From an uncultured Nitrosomonas sp. (GTDB taxonomy: Bacteria; Pseudomonadota; Gammaproteobacteria; Burkholderiales; Nitrosomonadaceae), in NCBI GenBank assembly GCA_949281375.1, contig CASDLT010000022.1, positions 62,001 to 126,000 of the forward strand: a stretch of 64,000 nt of DNA, read 5' to 3'. The number at the start of each line of letters is the position of its first letter. Positions within the stretch are counted from its first letter, which is position 1. Shown here in pieces: positions 35,786 through 44,545 of this stretch. A model generated the notes under the pieces. The model saw only the letters and a list, made by a program, of their open reading frames with translations. It was not told where the DNA came from and searched no databases. Position numbers and translations under genes: made by a program.

Positions 35786-36250
35786 TTATTGCAGTGTGGT
35801 TACGAACTCTAGCACCTCCTGAACATGACCGGGTACCTTAACGCCCCGCCACTCTTTCCTCAGGATACCTTGAGCATCGATCACAAAAGTACTTCGTTCG
35901 ATACCGCGCACTTGTTTACCGTAAGAATTCTTCATTTTCATGACATCAAATTCATTGCATACAACTTCGTCAACATCACTCAACAATTCAAACGGAAACT
36001 GCATTTTCTGTTTGAAATTGATATGAGATTGAAGGGTATCTCGAGAGATCCCGACGATGACACAGTTCTTTTCTTTGAAGTTAACCCACTGATCACGAAA
36101 ATCCTGACCTTCCGTGGTACAGCCTGGCGTATCGTCCTTGGGATAAAAATAGATAACGATATGCTTGCCTAAATGCTGCGCTAATGAAAATTCCCTAGCA
36201 CCCGTCGAAGGTAAAATGAAATTCGCAACATGCTGATCAAGCTTTACCAT
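35786..36250 (-). CDS. bcp: Thiol peroxiredoxin of the Bcp/PrxQ family
   Basis: The 154-residue peroxiredoxin has the peroxidatic Cys44 in YPKDDTPGCTTEG and the family end RGVKVPGHVQEVL. It reduces hydrogen and organic peroxides in the cytoplasm or periphery. The second cysteine found five residues later in the E. coli enzyme (the resolving Cys) is absent; Cys63 and a Cys near 97 remain, so the enzyme may act by a 1-Cys or other route. It follows ccmI by 12 bp and probably shares its transcript. Confidence 0.92.
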   Translation of the reverse strand: MVKLDQHVANFILPSTGAREFSLAQHLGKHIVIYFYPKDDTPGCTTEGQDFRDQWVNFKEKNCVIVGISRDTLQSHINFKQKMQFPFELLSDVDEVVCNEFDVMKMKNSYGKQVRGIERSTFVIDAQGILRKEWRGVKVPGHVQEVLEFVTTLQ

Positions 36251-36262
36251 TTCTCATCCTCA

Positions 36263-37579
36263 TCAGGGAACTTGCTTATCGATCAAGATGGCTATGTCGT
36301 TGTGACCAAGCTTGACTGGTTCGCTGAATCCCTGAAGATCACCACTAGCAGGTACAGCCTGACCTGATTTTGAAATTCTTGCTTCTATCACAACTTCAGG
36401 GAAACTCGACATTTTCATTGTGGGAGCCATCGCCATATCATCCGTCAGTGTAAACGATGCGGGTAAATCGCTGACCTTCAGCCTTAAAATGGCTAAGGGC
36501 ATCTTGGGCCCCGTCTTAGCTCGCGCAAAAATGAATAAAGTATCATTTGGAGCTGCCTTGGATGCGAGCTCAGGCTTAATAGTAACTCGACCAGAAACGG
36601 ATGTGGACGTTGGTGCATCAGTGTCATTTTTGACGGGCTGAAGATTTGTTTCCATCGACTCAGACGCCGCAATCGGTTTCTCAGGGGATTGGCTTGTGCC
36701 GTTGGAAGAAAGCAACTTAGCCTCGGCAATGCTGTCTTTGATGGATTTGGCAATCGGCGTATCCTGCGGAATACTTGCCAATAATTTTTCCCAATGCGCT
36801 GACGCTTGAGCATAGTGTTCCTGTTCAAACTCCGCATGGCCGGCAAGCGCTAGAGCAGGCGGAAATTGCGGATCAATTTTTAGCGCTTGATACAACAATT
36901 CCGTAGGTTTTCCCGCTAGAACGCCGTTATTTTTCATAGCCAAAGCACGTGCATATTCACTTAGAATCTGCGGATTGTCTGGAATCAATTCGACTATCTT
37001 GGCATAAGTATTGGCAGCTTCTGTATATCGTTCCATACTGCTATAAGTACGCCCAAGCATGACCCATCCATCGATGTCGTTCGGATTATCACTGAGCCTC
37101 GAGATAAGACCTTCAAGCGCGGCTGAGAGATTCTCATGACCCTGGGAACCTCCACCGCTGTTATTTTGATTCATCTGCGTCGCGTTGGCGAGCTGCGCTT
37201 GAGGTAACAATCCTCTAGTTTCCCCTATCATCAGATATAAAGAAACTGCTGCAAGTGGCAATGTCAGTGAAATAAAAATCGATATTGCAATATTATGAAT
37301 CTTCTTCGTTTTCCTTACAGCATCTTTTTCTCCATCAGGAATGTCCTGTAGCATGCGCTGCTGGAGCTCTTGCTTACTTTTATCATATTGATCTTGAGTT
37401 AAGATATCATTGCGTAAGTCATTCTCAAGCTCGGCTAATTGATCGCGGTATACCGTTATATTGACTGCATCATGTTCCAGATTGGCCTGCTGTATGTCTC
37501 TATTCCTTATCAAGGTAGGAACGATGAATAACAAAGCCGTGACTATAAAAATACCAGAAATAACCCAAAATGACGTCAT
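36263..37579 (-). CDS. ccmI: Cytochrome c biogenesis protein CcmI (CycH)
   Basis: The 438-residue protein has two N-terminal membrane segments (about 5-22 and 96-118) around a coiled region, then TPR repeats (about 160-265, with WVMLGRTYSSMERYTEA) and a C-terminal beta domain with VSGRVTIKPEL. CcmI is the apocytochrome c chaperone of the System I heme lyase with CcmF and CcmH. Its start overlaps the ccmH stop (ATGA). Confidence 0.93.
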   Translation of the reverse strand: MTSFWVISGIFIVTALLFIVPTLIRNRDIQQANLEHDAVNITVYRDQLAELENDLRNDILTQDQYDKSKQELQQRMLQDIPDGEKDAVRKTKKIHNIAISIFISLTLPLAAVSLYLMIGETRGLLPQAQLANATQMNQNNSGGGSQGHENLSAALEGLISRLSDNPNDIDGWVMLGRTYSSMERYTEAANTYAKIVELIPDNPQILSEYARALAMKNNGVLAGKPTELLYQALKIDPQFPPALALAGHAEFEQEHYAQASAHWEKLLASIPQDTPIAKSIKDSIAEAKLLSSNGTSQSPEKPIAASESMETNLQPVKNDTDAPTSTSVSGRVTIKPELASKAAPNDTLFIFARAKTGPKMPLAILRLKVSDLPASFTLTDDMAMAPTMKMSSFPEVVIEARISKSGQAVPASGDLQGFSEPVKLGHNDIAILIDKQVP

Positions 37580-38115
37580 GCCTTCTTACCTTTTTTTTCA
37601 TCTAATAGCGCTTCAGCTTTTTTAAGCTGAGCTTCTGATAACGGAACATCCTCAACCTGTTGGCGCCGACGCTTCAGATATACAATCAATGCTCCAAATC
37701 CTGCCAAGAACAGGGCAACCGGACCAAACCACAATAAAAGGGTTGTTGGTTTAACGGGCGGATTATAAAGAACGAAATCGCCGTAACGATCTACTAGAAA
37801 TTGAACGATCTCTGGATCAGTTTTATTCGCTTTGATCTGCTCACGAATTTCGCGCCGTATGTCATTAGAAAAATCAGCCCGCGAATCTGCAATGGATTCA
37901 TTCTGGCAAACGAGGCAACGCAGATCCATCGTCAACGCCAGCATTCGTTTCTCCACTTCTGGATCCTCAGCGACAGGAACAGCTTCTTTTGACCAGGCTA
38001 AGGAAGGAATGATGACTAACAAGAACAAAATAAAGCAGATTGTTTTATTTAATCTCAACAACATTAAATCACGAGAAAGTACATAATTTTTAATCATATG
38101 GAGTGAATGAATCAA
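37576..38115 (-). CDS. ccmH: Cytochrome c biogenesis protein CcmH
   Basis: The 179-residue protein has an N-terminal signal/anchor (about 24-42), the redox motif LRCLVCQN with Cys67 and Cys70, and a C-terminal membrane segment (about 125-145). CcmH reduces apocytochrome or helps heme ligation. ATG 38115 overlaps the ccmG stop; an internal ATG (MLLRLNK) would give a tidier signal peptide. Confidence 0.94.
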   Translation of the reverse strand: MIHSLHMIKNYVLSRDLMLLRLNKTICFILFLLVIIPSLAWSKEAVPVAEDPEVEKRMLALTMDLRCLVCQNESIADSRADFSNDIRREIREQIKANKTDPEIVQFLVDRYGDFVLYNPPVKPTTLLLWFGPVALFLAGFGALIVYLKRRRQQVEDVPLSEAQLKKAEALLDEKKGKKA

Positions 38116-38642
38116 GCCTGTTTTTGTAGTTCGAGAATGAGCGGAAGGATCGTTTTTTGTAACGAGTCAACGGTTACCGGCCCAATCTGCTTGTGTCTAA
38201 TAATTCCTTTCTTATCGATTACATATGTTTCAGGAACGCCATAGACGCCATAATCAATTCCCACTTTGCCATCCGGATCCACGATGCTGATCGTATAAGG
38301 ATCACCAAATCGCTTTAACCATTGAATTGCGGTAGTCCTTTCATCCTTATAATTCAACCCGTAGATAGGTACTACACCCGAATTGGCTAATTGCACCAAG
38401 AGGGGATGTTCATCACGGCAAGCGACACACCATGAAGCCCAAACGTTCAATAGCCATACCTTGCCCAAATTATCACCGGAAGTCATCATCTTCTCTGGAT
38501 CATGCAACTGATTTAATTCAAAAACCGGAGCAGGTTTATCAATGAGAGGAGATGGAACTTGTCGAGGATTCAGCGTCAGCCCGACTAACAAGAACGCTGC
38601 AAGTATCATAAATCCAACGAGTGGAAGCAAATATCGCATCAT
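38112..38642 (-). CDS. ccmG: Thiol:disulfide interchange protein CcmG (DsbE)
   Basis: The 176-residue protein has an N-terminal membrane anchor (about 7-24) and a thioredoxin fold with WASWCVACRDEHP (Cys72, Cys75) and the conserved GVYGVPETYVID. It keeps apocytochrome cysteines or CcmH reduced in the periplasm. Start overlaps the ccmF stop. Confidence 0.95.
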   Translation of the reverse strand: MMRYLLPLVGFMILAAFLLVGLTLNPRQVPSPLIDKPAPVFELNQLHDPEKMMTSGDNLGKVWLLNVWASWCVACRDEHPLLVQLANSGVVPIYGLNYKDERTTAIQWLKRFGDPYTISIVDPDGKVGIDYGVYGVPETYVIDKKGIIRHKQIGPVTVDSLQKTILPLILELQKQA

Positions 38643-40699
38643 ACTTTTCTAGTCTCCGGCGACATAACTGAATGACTAATGGATGAAGCAGGTGAAACAA
38701 CCACCGGAATTTCTTCTTTAGTCCTGTCGGTTTCAGTTTGTTTGGTTAGATTCGTACTTGTTTTACTAACTTTGAGCCGGTAACGACGATCAGTTACTGA
38801 AAGTATGCCGCCAACCGCCATCAGCAAACACCCCAGCCAAATCCAATCGACAAAAGGTTTATGATAAGCGCGCACAACCCAAGCATTATTGGCGAGCGGC
38901 TCACCCAAAGCTACATACAGATCACGAAATAAACCTGTATCAATGGCGGCCTCAGTCATGGCCATGCCTGAAGCGTTATAGGTGCGTTTTTCTGGATGCA
39001 GCGTGCGAACTACTTTTTCATCATGAATGACAGTAATATCACCCTGAACTGCTTTGTAGTTCGGACCGACTAGATCACTTGTTCCATTGAATTGAAAGGT
39101 ATAGCCACCGACAGTCACTTTGCTGCCAATATCCATGCGCACGTCTTTTTCGGTTTCGTAACCATTGACCAGAGTCACACCAATGATAAACACAGCCACG
39201 CCAATATGCGCGCAATGCATGCCGTAATAGCTTCTAGATTGTCTAGCCAGTTTCGTAAAAATATTCCCTTCTCCACTGTTACTGAGACGGTGTTTTAGAT
39301 TAACCACCGCACAAACGACAATCCAGAACGCCAGCAATAAGCCAAAACTTACTAACGGCTTCCATTCGCCCATGAAATAAGGGGCAATCAAAGCAGAAAT
39401 CACACTGACAGCAAATGCCCAGCGGAGACGAACAACCAGTGTTGGCAAACTCATCTGTTTCCAGCGCGCAATCGGCCCGATGCCAATCAAAAAGATAGCC
39501 GGCGTCATCATCGGAACAAAAACCGCTTCAAAATACGGAGGGCCTACTGAAAGCTTTCCTAAGCCCAGAGCATCAATGATGAGGGGATAAAGTGTACCCA
39601 GCAGTACGCTGCCAGCCGCTACCAATAGGAGGATATTGTTTGCGAGTAAAAGGGATTCTCGTGAAAGAAGATCAAATTTCCCTCCCAGCCCAACTTTAGG
39701 AGCCCTCCAGGCAAATAAAATCAGTGAAGCACTAATAACCACCACGAGGAAAACAAGAATAAATATTCCCCTTGACGGATCCGTTGCAAATGCATGCACT
39801 GAAGTCAACACACCCGACCGTACCAGGAAGGTTCCCAACAAACTCAACGCAAAGGTACAGATCGCCAACAAAACTGTCCAGCTTTTGAAACTGCCCCGCT
39901 TCTCGGTCACGGCCAAAGAATGAACCAATGCAGTTCCGACCAGCCAGGGCATAAATGACGCATTTTCCACGGGATCCCAAAACCACCAGCCTCCCCAACC
40001 TAGCTCATAATAAGCCCACCAGCTTCCCAGCATGATGCCACACGTCAAAAATACCCAAGCCACGATGGTCCAGGGACGGGACCATCGCGCCCATGTGGCA
40101 TCCAGTCTGCCACTGAGCAGCGCAGCAATAGCAAAAGCAAATGCTACCGAGAATCCCACGTAGCCCATATATAGCATGGGAGGGTGTATCACCATTCCGG
40201 CATCCTGCAATAATGGATTTAAATCACTGCCTTCCATCGCTGCTGGCAATAAGCGATCAAATGGATTTGATGTGAAGAGCATGAATAATAAAAAGCCGAC
40301 ACTCACCAAACCGAGAATGCCAAGCACTCTCGCAACAATATCATCAGGCAATTGTCTGCTGAATACGCTCACTGCAACTGACCAGCTCGCCAGCATCAGA
40401 ACCCACAGCAATAAAGATCCTTCATGCGAGCCCCAGGTAGCCGCCAACCTGTAATGAAAGGGCAATTCAGTATTAGAATTTCTCGCGACATTCTCAACCG
40501 AAAAGTCACTGCTGACGAAAGAATACCCCAGACATAAAAAAGCAATCAAAACAAATACGAATTGCCCTTGAACCACAGGTCTCGCCAATGCAATCCATGA
40601 AGGAATGCCGCGAGTTGCGCCTATGATCGGAAGCGTTCCTTGTGTAATTGCCAGCAATAAAGCGAGGATGAGAGAAAAATTACCAATTTCTGGAATCAT
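38639..40699 (-). CDS. ccmF: Heme lyase subunit CcmF
   Basis: The 686-residue inner-membrane protein has about 14-15 membrane segments and the tryptophan-rich WWD-type heme site GWGGWWFWDPVENASFMPW; I quote it as GWGGWWFWDPVENA. HEGSLLLW and conserved His residues fit CcmF, which attaches heme to apocytochrome c with CcmH and CcmI. A long hydrophilic C-terminal tail ends in a Thr/Ser-rich stretch. It lies 87 bp after ccmE. Confidence 0.96.
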   Translation of the reverse strand: MIPEIGNFSLILALLLAITQGTLPIIGATRGIPSWIALARPVVQGQFVFVLIAFLCLGYSFVSSDFSVENVARNSNTELPFHYRLAATWGSHEGSLLLWVLMLASWSVAVSVFSRQLPDDIVARVLGILGLVSVGFLLFMLFTSNPFDRLLPAAMEGSDLNPLLQDAGMVIHPPMLYMGYVGFSVAFAFAIAALLSGRLDATWARWSRPWTIVAWVFLTCGIMLGSWWAYYELGWGGWWFWDPVENASFMPWLVGTALVHSLAVTEKRGSFKSWTVLLAICTFALSLLGTFLVRSGVLTSVHAFATDPSRGIFILVFLVVVISASLILFAWRAPKVGLGGKFDLLSRESLLLANNILLLVAAGSVLLGTLYPLIIDALGLGKLSVGPPYFEAVFVPMMTPAIFLIGIGPIARWKQMSLPTLVVRLRWAFAVSVISALIAPYFMGEWKPLVSFGLLLAFWIVVCAVVNLKHRLSNSGEGNIFTKLARQSRSYYGMHCAHIGVAVFIIGVTLVNGYETEKDVRMDIGSKVTVGGYTFQFNGTSDLVGPNYKAVQGDITVIHDEKVVRTLHPEKRTYNASGMAMTEAAIDTGLFRDLYVALGEPLANNAWVVRAYHKPFVDWIWLGCLLMAVGGILSVTDRRYRLKVSKTSTNLTKQTETDRTKEEIPVVVSPASSISHSVMSPETRKV

Positions 40700-40786
40700 G
40701 ATTTATATACTATAGGTTAATGATTTTTGTAACGGACAACACAAGATTGAAGAATCATAGGCGCTTAGCCTAAGAAACCGAGTCCT

Positions 40787-41236
40787 TCATTGAACGAGAG
40801 AAGCCTTTTGGGCTTTAGCTGCTTGTTCCAATGCTTCTGCCGCTTCGGGAGGCATATAGTTTTCATCGTGTTTGGCAAGCACTTCGTCCGCTTGGAAGAT
40901 GCCATTAGCGGCGATCTTTCCTTGCGCGACAACGCCCTTACCTTCTCTGAATAAATCGGGAAGGATGCCGGTATACACTACGGGAATCGTTTCGGCTGTA
41001 TCCGTTACTGAAAAGCGAACGGTGGTGCTGCCATCTTCACGCTGCACACTGCCTTCTGTAACCAAGCCACCGATCCGAAAGCTTTTTCCGATGGGTGCTT
41101 CTTTTGCAACCACTTGCGATGGACTGAAGAAGAAAACCAGATTACTTTGAAAAGCATTCAAAACTAAAACCGAAGCTATACCCAATGCCGTAACTGCCGA
41201 GGCAATAATTACAAGTTTTTTATGACGTGGTTTCAT
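40787..41236 (-). CDS. ccmE: Heme chaperone CcmE
   Basis: The 149-residue protein has a single N-terminal membrane anchor and an OB-fold domain with GSVQRE and VVAQGKI. The heme-binding His123 is in [12 protein letters not shown]. CcmE carries heme covalently from the CcmABCD complex to CcmF. Start overlaps the ccmD end by 17 bp. Confidence 0.95.
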   Translation of the reverse strand: MKPRHKKLVIIASAVTALGIASVLVLNAFQSNLVFFFSPSQVVAKEAPIGKSFRIGGLVTEGSVQREDGSTTVRFSVTDTAETIPVVYTGILPDLFREGKGVVAQGKIAANGIFQADEVLAKHDENYMPPEAAEALEQAAKAQKASLVQ

Positions 41237-41417
41237 GTGTTGTCTCTTTTTTATTGATATCGTGAGTCAGACCATACTGTTTTTCTAAAGTTCGGTGACG
41301 ATTTTTAATCAAAAGAATTTCTCCGACGACACAAATCAACGTCACTCCATACGAACCCCAGACATAAAGGCCATACCCACCCATTGAGAAAAATTCCGAT
41401 ATGTTTGACCAATTCAT
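41220..41417 (-). CDS. ccmD: Heme exporter subunit CcmD
   Basis: This small membrane protein (65 residues) begins [20 protein letters not shown], the usual CcmD opening, followed by one membrane helix and a charged tail ([12 protein letters not shown]). It holds CcmE to CcmC. ATG 41417 overlaps the ccmC stop (ATGA) and has AAGGGA eight bases upstream; a longer frame start would add an unlikely basic tail. Confidence 0.88.
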   Translation of the reverse strand: MNWSNISEFFSMGGYGLYVWGSYGVTLICVVGEILLIKNRHRTLEKQYGLTHDINKKETTHETTS

Positions 41418-42160
41418 GATACGGTTCCCTTTTTTTGCAGTTCCGCCACCCATGAGGTATGGCTCTCACGTTCTAAAATAATGACTCGAATACGCTTCAA
41501 TATGATCGCAATCGAATACATCCAACTGGCAAATACCATGATCAACATACCTAGCAGCATTGTCGTAGCCATTGAAGGAGCTTGATTTACACTTACGGAA
41601 GCTCCTTGATGCAAAGTATTCCACCATTGCACCGAAAAATAAATGATCGGAATATTTACCACTCCAACCAACGCGATAATTGCCCCGGCTTTATCTGCCC
41701 GGCGAGGATCATCAATTGCCGCCTGTAAGGACATAAATCCAATATAGAGGAATAAAAGTATCAATTCCGATGTCAATCGTGCATCCCATACCCACCAGGT
41801 ACCCCACATCGGTTTTCCCCACAATGAGCCAGTCCATAATGCAACGAAGGTAAACATAGCACCGGTTGGCGCTATCGCCGAAGCAAACATCGCCGACAGT
41901 CGTGTATTGAAAGCCAAACCAATACCGGCCCAGAAAGCCATCACAACATATAAAAACATGGACATCCATGCAGCAGGAACATGTATGAAAATAATTCGAT
42001 AAGCTTCACCTTGCTGAAAATCAGTGGGAGCTATAAAAAAACCTACGTAAAGCCCTGCAGCCAATAGAATTATTGCAATAACCGTAAAAAACGGAATCAT
42101 TTTTCCTGCCAGCGAATAAAAACTTGCAGGGGAAGAATATTTAAACCAGTTGATCGCCAT
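41414..42160 (-). CDS. ccmC: Heme-handling protein CcmC
   Basis: The 248-residue protein has six membrane segments and the WWD heme-binding region WGTWWVWDARLTSELILL, with conserved His residues in IFIHVPAAW and the TLHQGASVS loop. CcmC loads heme onto CcmE. ATG at 42160 (MAINWFKYSSP) is chosen because it gives the normal length; an upstream ATG would add a non-conserved 26 residues. Confidence 0.94.
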   Translation of the reverse strand: MAINWFKYSSPASFYSLAGKMIPFFTVIAIILLAAGLYVGFFIAPTDFQQGEAYRIIFIHVPAAWMSMFLYVVMAFWAGIGLAFNTRLSAMFASAIAPTGAMFTFVALWTGSLWGKPMWGTWWVWDARLTSELILLFLYIGFMSLQAAIDDPRRADKAGAIIALVGVVNIPIIYFSVQWWNTLHQGASVSVNQAPSMATTMLLGMLIMVFASWMYSIAIILKRIRVIILERESHTSWVAELQKKGTVS

Positions 42161-42363
42161 ATTAAAATTTAATTTCTTTATAATTATCAGAGTTTTGAGC
42201 GTAACTCTACAGTACACAATGCACTTTTTAATCGTCAATTCTATACTAAAAACACTAAATCACGAATGGCTTTCTTTCCAGCGATTCAGGCAACTGAAAG
42301 TTAAAAAACATAAGTTTCTGAAGTAAAAATATTACCGAATCGTAGTCTGGCAATGTTCAAAAT

Positions 42364-43023
42364 TTATTCTAGCGATACTCTCAATGAAGAAGCCGCCGCC
42401 CACGGCGCAAACACCATGGATACCAGAAGAAATGCTCCAATCAGCGACAGGTGAGCATCGAACTCAACTCCTGCCATATTGGCTTCTACCGCACCTGCAC
42501 CAAAAATCAAAATTGGAATATATAAGGGCAATACCAGCAATGAAACCAGCACACCACCGCCGCGCAATCCCAATGTCAAAGCTGCACCAATAGCTCCAAT
42601 CAGACTAAGCACCGGCGTTCCCAATAATAGAGAAAATGTCAGAATCGCTAACGCATCGACAGGCAAATCATACTGAATACCCAATACGGGAGCCATTAGA
42701 ACCAGCGGAATCCCTGTAACCAGCCAATGCGCCAGAGCTTTGCCAAGAACCAATAGCGACAATGATTGAGGCGATAACAGCATCTGTTCTAATGTGCCAT
42801 CCATATAATCATTCGAAAACATTCTGCCAAGCGACAGCATCGATGCGAGCAAGGCTGCAACCCAAACGATGCCCGGAGCCATGGCGCGTAATAAGTTCAT
42901 CTCCGGTCCCACGCTCAAAGGAAACAAGCTCACTACAATGATAAAAAAGAATAATGTCGTTAACACATCGGATTGACGGCGCACAGCCAGCAACAAATCG
43001 CGTTTAATGATCCATATAAACAT
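42364..43023 (-). CDS. ccmB: Heme exporter permease CcmB
   Basis: The 219-residue protein has six membrane segments and the CcmB pattern FFIIVVSLFPLSVGPE, MFSNDYMDGTLEQMLLSP and LVLPLYIPILIFGAGAVE. With CcmA and CcmC it releases heme-CcmE. Its ATG lies one base after the ccmA stop. Confidence 0.95.
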   Translation of the reverse strand: MFIWIIKRDLLLAVRRQSDVLTTLFFFIIVVSLFPLSVGPEMNLLRAMAPGIVWVAALLASMLSLGRMFSNDYMDGTLEQMLLSPQSLSLLVLGKALAHWLVTGIPLVLMAPVLGIQYDLPVDALAILTFSLLLGTPVLSLIGAIGAALTLGLRGGGVLVSLLVLPLYIPILIFGAGAVEANMAGVEFDAHLSLIGAFLLVSMVFAPWAAASSLRVSLE

Positions 43024-43024
43024 A

Positions 43025-43639
43025 TCAGGCTAACTGTAATTCCAAAATTGAGGCAGCAGAAATTTTTATTTCCTGATGTGTTGTCAAAACTGCCATGCCG
43101 CCGTTGCGCAGATGTTTCTCAAGTATATCTTGAATTAATTTGACAGCCATCACGTCCAGTGCGACCAAAGGCTCATCCAGAATCCACAGGGGCGTGTTAC
43201 ACACCAGCAGACGTGCCAGGGCAACCCTGCGTCTTTGGCCTTGTGACAATACTTTGGCCGGCAACGCCTCCCTTCCTTTCAATCCAATAAAATGCAGCGC
43301 CTCATAAGCCCGATCGATACTAATCTCCGTACCAGCCAACGCACTGGAAATTTGCAGATTCTCAAGGACTGTCAAATCATCTTTGGTGCCACTTAAATGA
43401 CCAATATAGGTGACCGCTGCGTAATAATCATTTTCTAACTCGCGAATGGTCTGGCCATTCCATAGAATGTCACCCGCTGCCGGCTGCGACAATCCACAAA
43501 TCATGCGCAATAAACTTGTTTTGCCGCTGCCATTGGGTCCACGCACCTGCATCAAACCACCAGCTTCAAGGGAAAAGTTGACGTCTTGAAATAATTCGCG
43601 ATCGCCGCGCACACAAACGAGATTAATCCCTTGCAACAT
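43025..43639 (-). CDS. ccmA: Heme exporter ATPase CcmA
   Basis: The 204-residue ATPase has Walker A GPNGSGKTS, the signature LSQGQRRRV, Walker B LWILDEPLVALD and an H-loop TTHQE. It drives release of heme-loaded CcmE. ATG 43639 (MLQGINLVCVRG) gives the usual CcmA N-terminus; a start 26 codons upstream is less likely. It heads the leftward ccm run. Confidence 0.94.
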   Translation of the reverse strand: MLQGINLVCVRGDRELFQDVNFSLEAGGLMQVRGPNGSGKTSLLRMICGLSQPAAGDILWNGQTIRELENDYYAAVTYIGHLSGTKDDLTVLENLQISSALAGTEISIDRAYEALHFIGLKGREALPAKVLSQGQRRRVALARLLVCNTPLWILDEPLVALDVMAVKLIQDILEKHLRNGGMAVLTTHQEIKISAASILELQLA

Positions 43640-44036
43640 AGTGAAGTATAGCGATGAGTTGGAATAAAAGCCGTTGATTATAACGTAATGAGAGCACGCG
43701 CAACATGACGTGCTCATTATTTCAGGAAAGAAAACCGTTGCTGTCTCTTGAAATTAACTGATATAAACCGTTGAGTCTGGTTTTTGACCAATCGGTAACG
43801 ATTGAATTGTGCCGCGACCATTGATTGAATTTTTTTCTTAAGATAGTGATCGGGTTAGTATTAACCGCCTGATCAGCTAACTAAATGTTCAATAATGTTT
43901 AAAATCAAAATTTCAAGTATACTGCCCCGCGGCTGGATTTATCCAGCACACAGCAACATACAATCGCAATCTTTTGACTTACAATATAAAATCATAAAGT
44001 TATAACTTATTAACTGGCATCCGCTAGGGAGAACTT
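43640..44036. other. Divergent promoter region with a palindrome
   Basis: Between ccmA and the small secreted protein gene. The clearest element is the palindrome GCTGGAT-TT-ATCCAGC (43932-43947), 7-bp arms with two bases between, about 90 bp upstream of the rightward gene. It suits an operator, but no regulator can be named. No other gene is seen. Confidence 0.4.
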
Positions 44037-44477
44037 ATGCACAAATCATTAGCAAACGTTTTATTATTCTTGGCACTTTCTCTGTCTCACAGTGCTTTTT
44101 CTCATGAAGGAGAACATCATGATCATGATGAGTCTGAACCGGATTCACAATTGGAAAGCGGCCATGGCTGGCGTGTTGTTCGCTCCATCGAAATGGGTAC
44201 TTCAGGCAAATTCATTCACATGATATTAATCGATCATGATGTTCACACTGATAAAACTGTTTACAGCGCCGCTATCAACAGACTCTGCCGCACCACTGAC
44301 GAAGAGTTTTGCAGGCTCAGATTCTGGAGTCAAGAGCGCTACATTCCGGAAAAAGTATCATTGACCACGGAGCAGAATAAACAGCTCAAGGCTGAATATG
44401 TCGTTAATAAAGCTGCGGGCATTCTTCAATTGCGCTGGTCGTGCAGTGTCAATCCTGTCAAAGGACAATGCTTCTAG
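44037..44477 (+). CDS. Small secreted His-rich protein of unknown function
   Basis: The 146-residue protein has a clear signal peptide (LLFLALSLSHSAFS), then an acidic, His-rich stretch (HEGEHHDHDESE) that may bind metal. The mature part has four cysteines (LCRTTDEEFC and WSCSVNPVKGQCF), enough for two disulfides. I do not recognise a family. AGGGAG precedes the ATG. It is divergent from ccmA, so a link to cytochrome maturation or copper handling is only a guess. Confidence 0.6.
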   Translation: MHKSLANVLLFLALSLSHSAFSHEGEHHDHDESEPDSQLESGHGWRVVRSIEMGTSGKFIHMILIDHDVHTDKTVYSAAINRLCRTTDEEFCRLRFWSQERYIPEKVSLTTEQNKQLKAEYVVNKAAGILQLRWSCSVNPVKGQCF

Positions 44478-44545
44478 TAGTCATCAACCATAAGTCATTC
44501 ATCACAAACTCTCGAACAGCCGCGCAGACTCCAGTCTAGTAAAAA

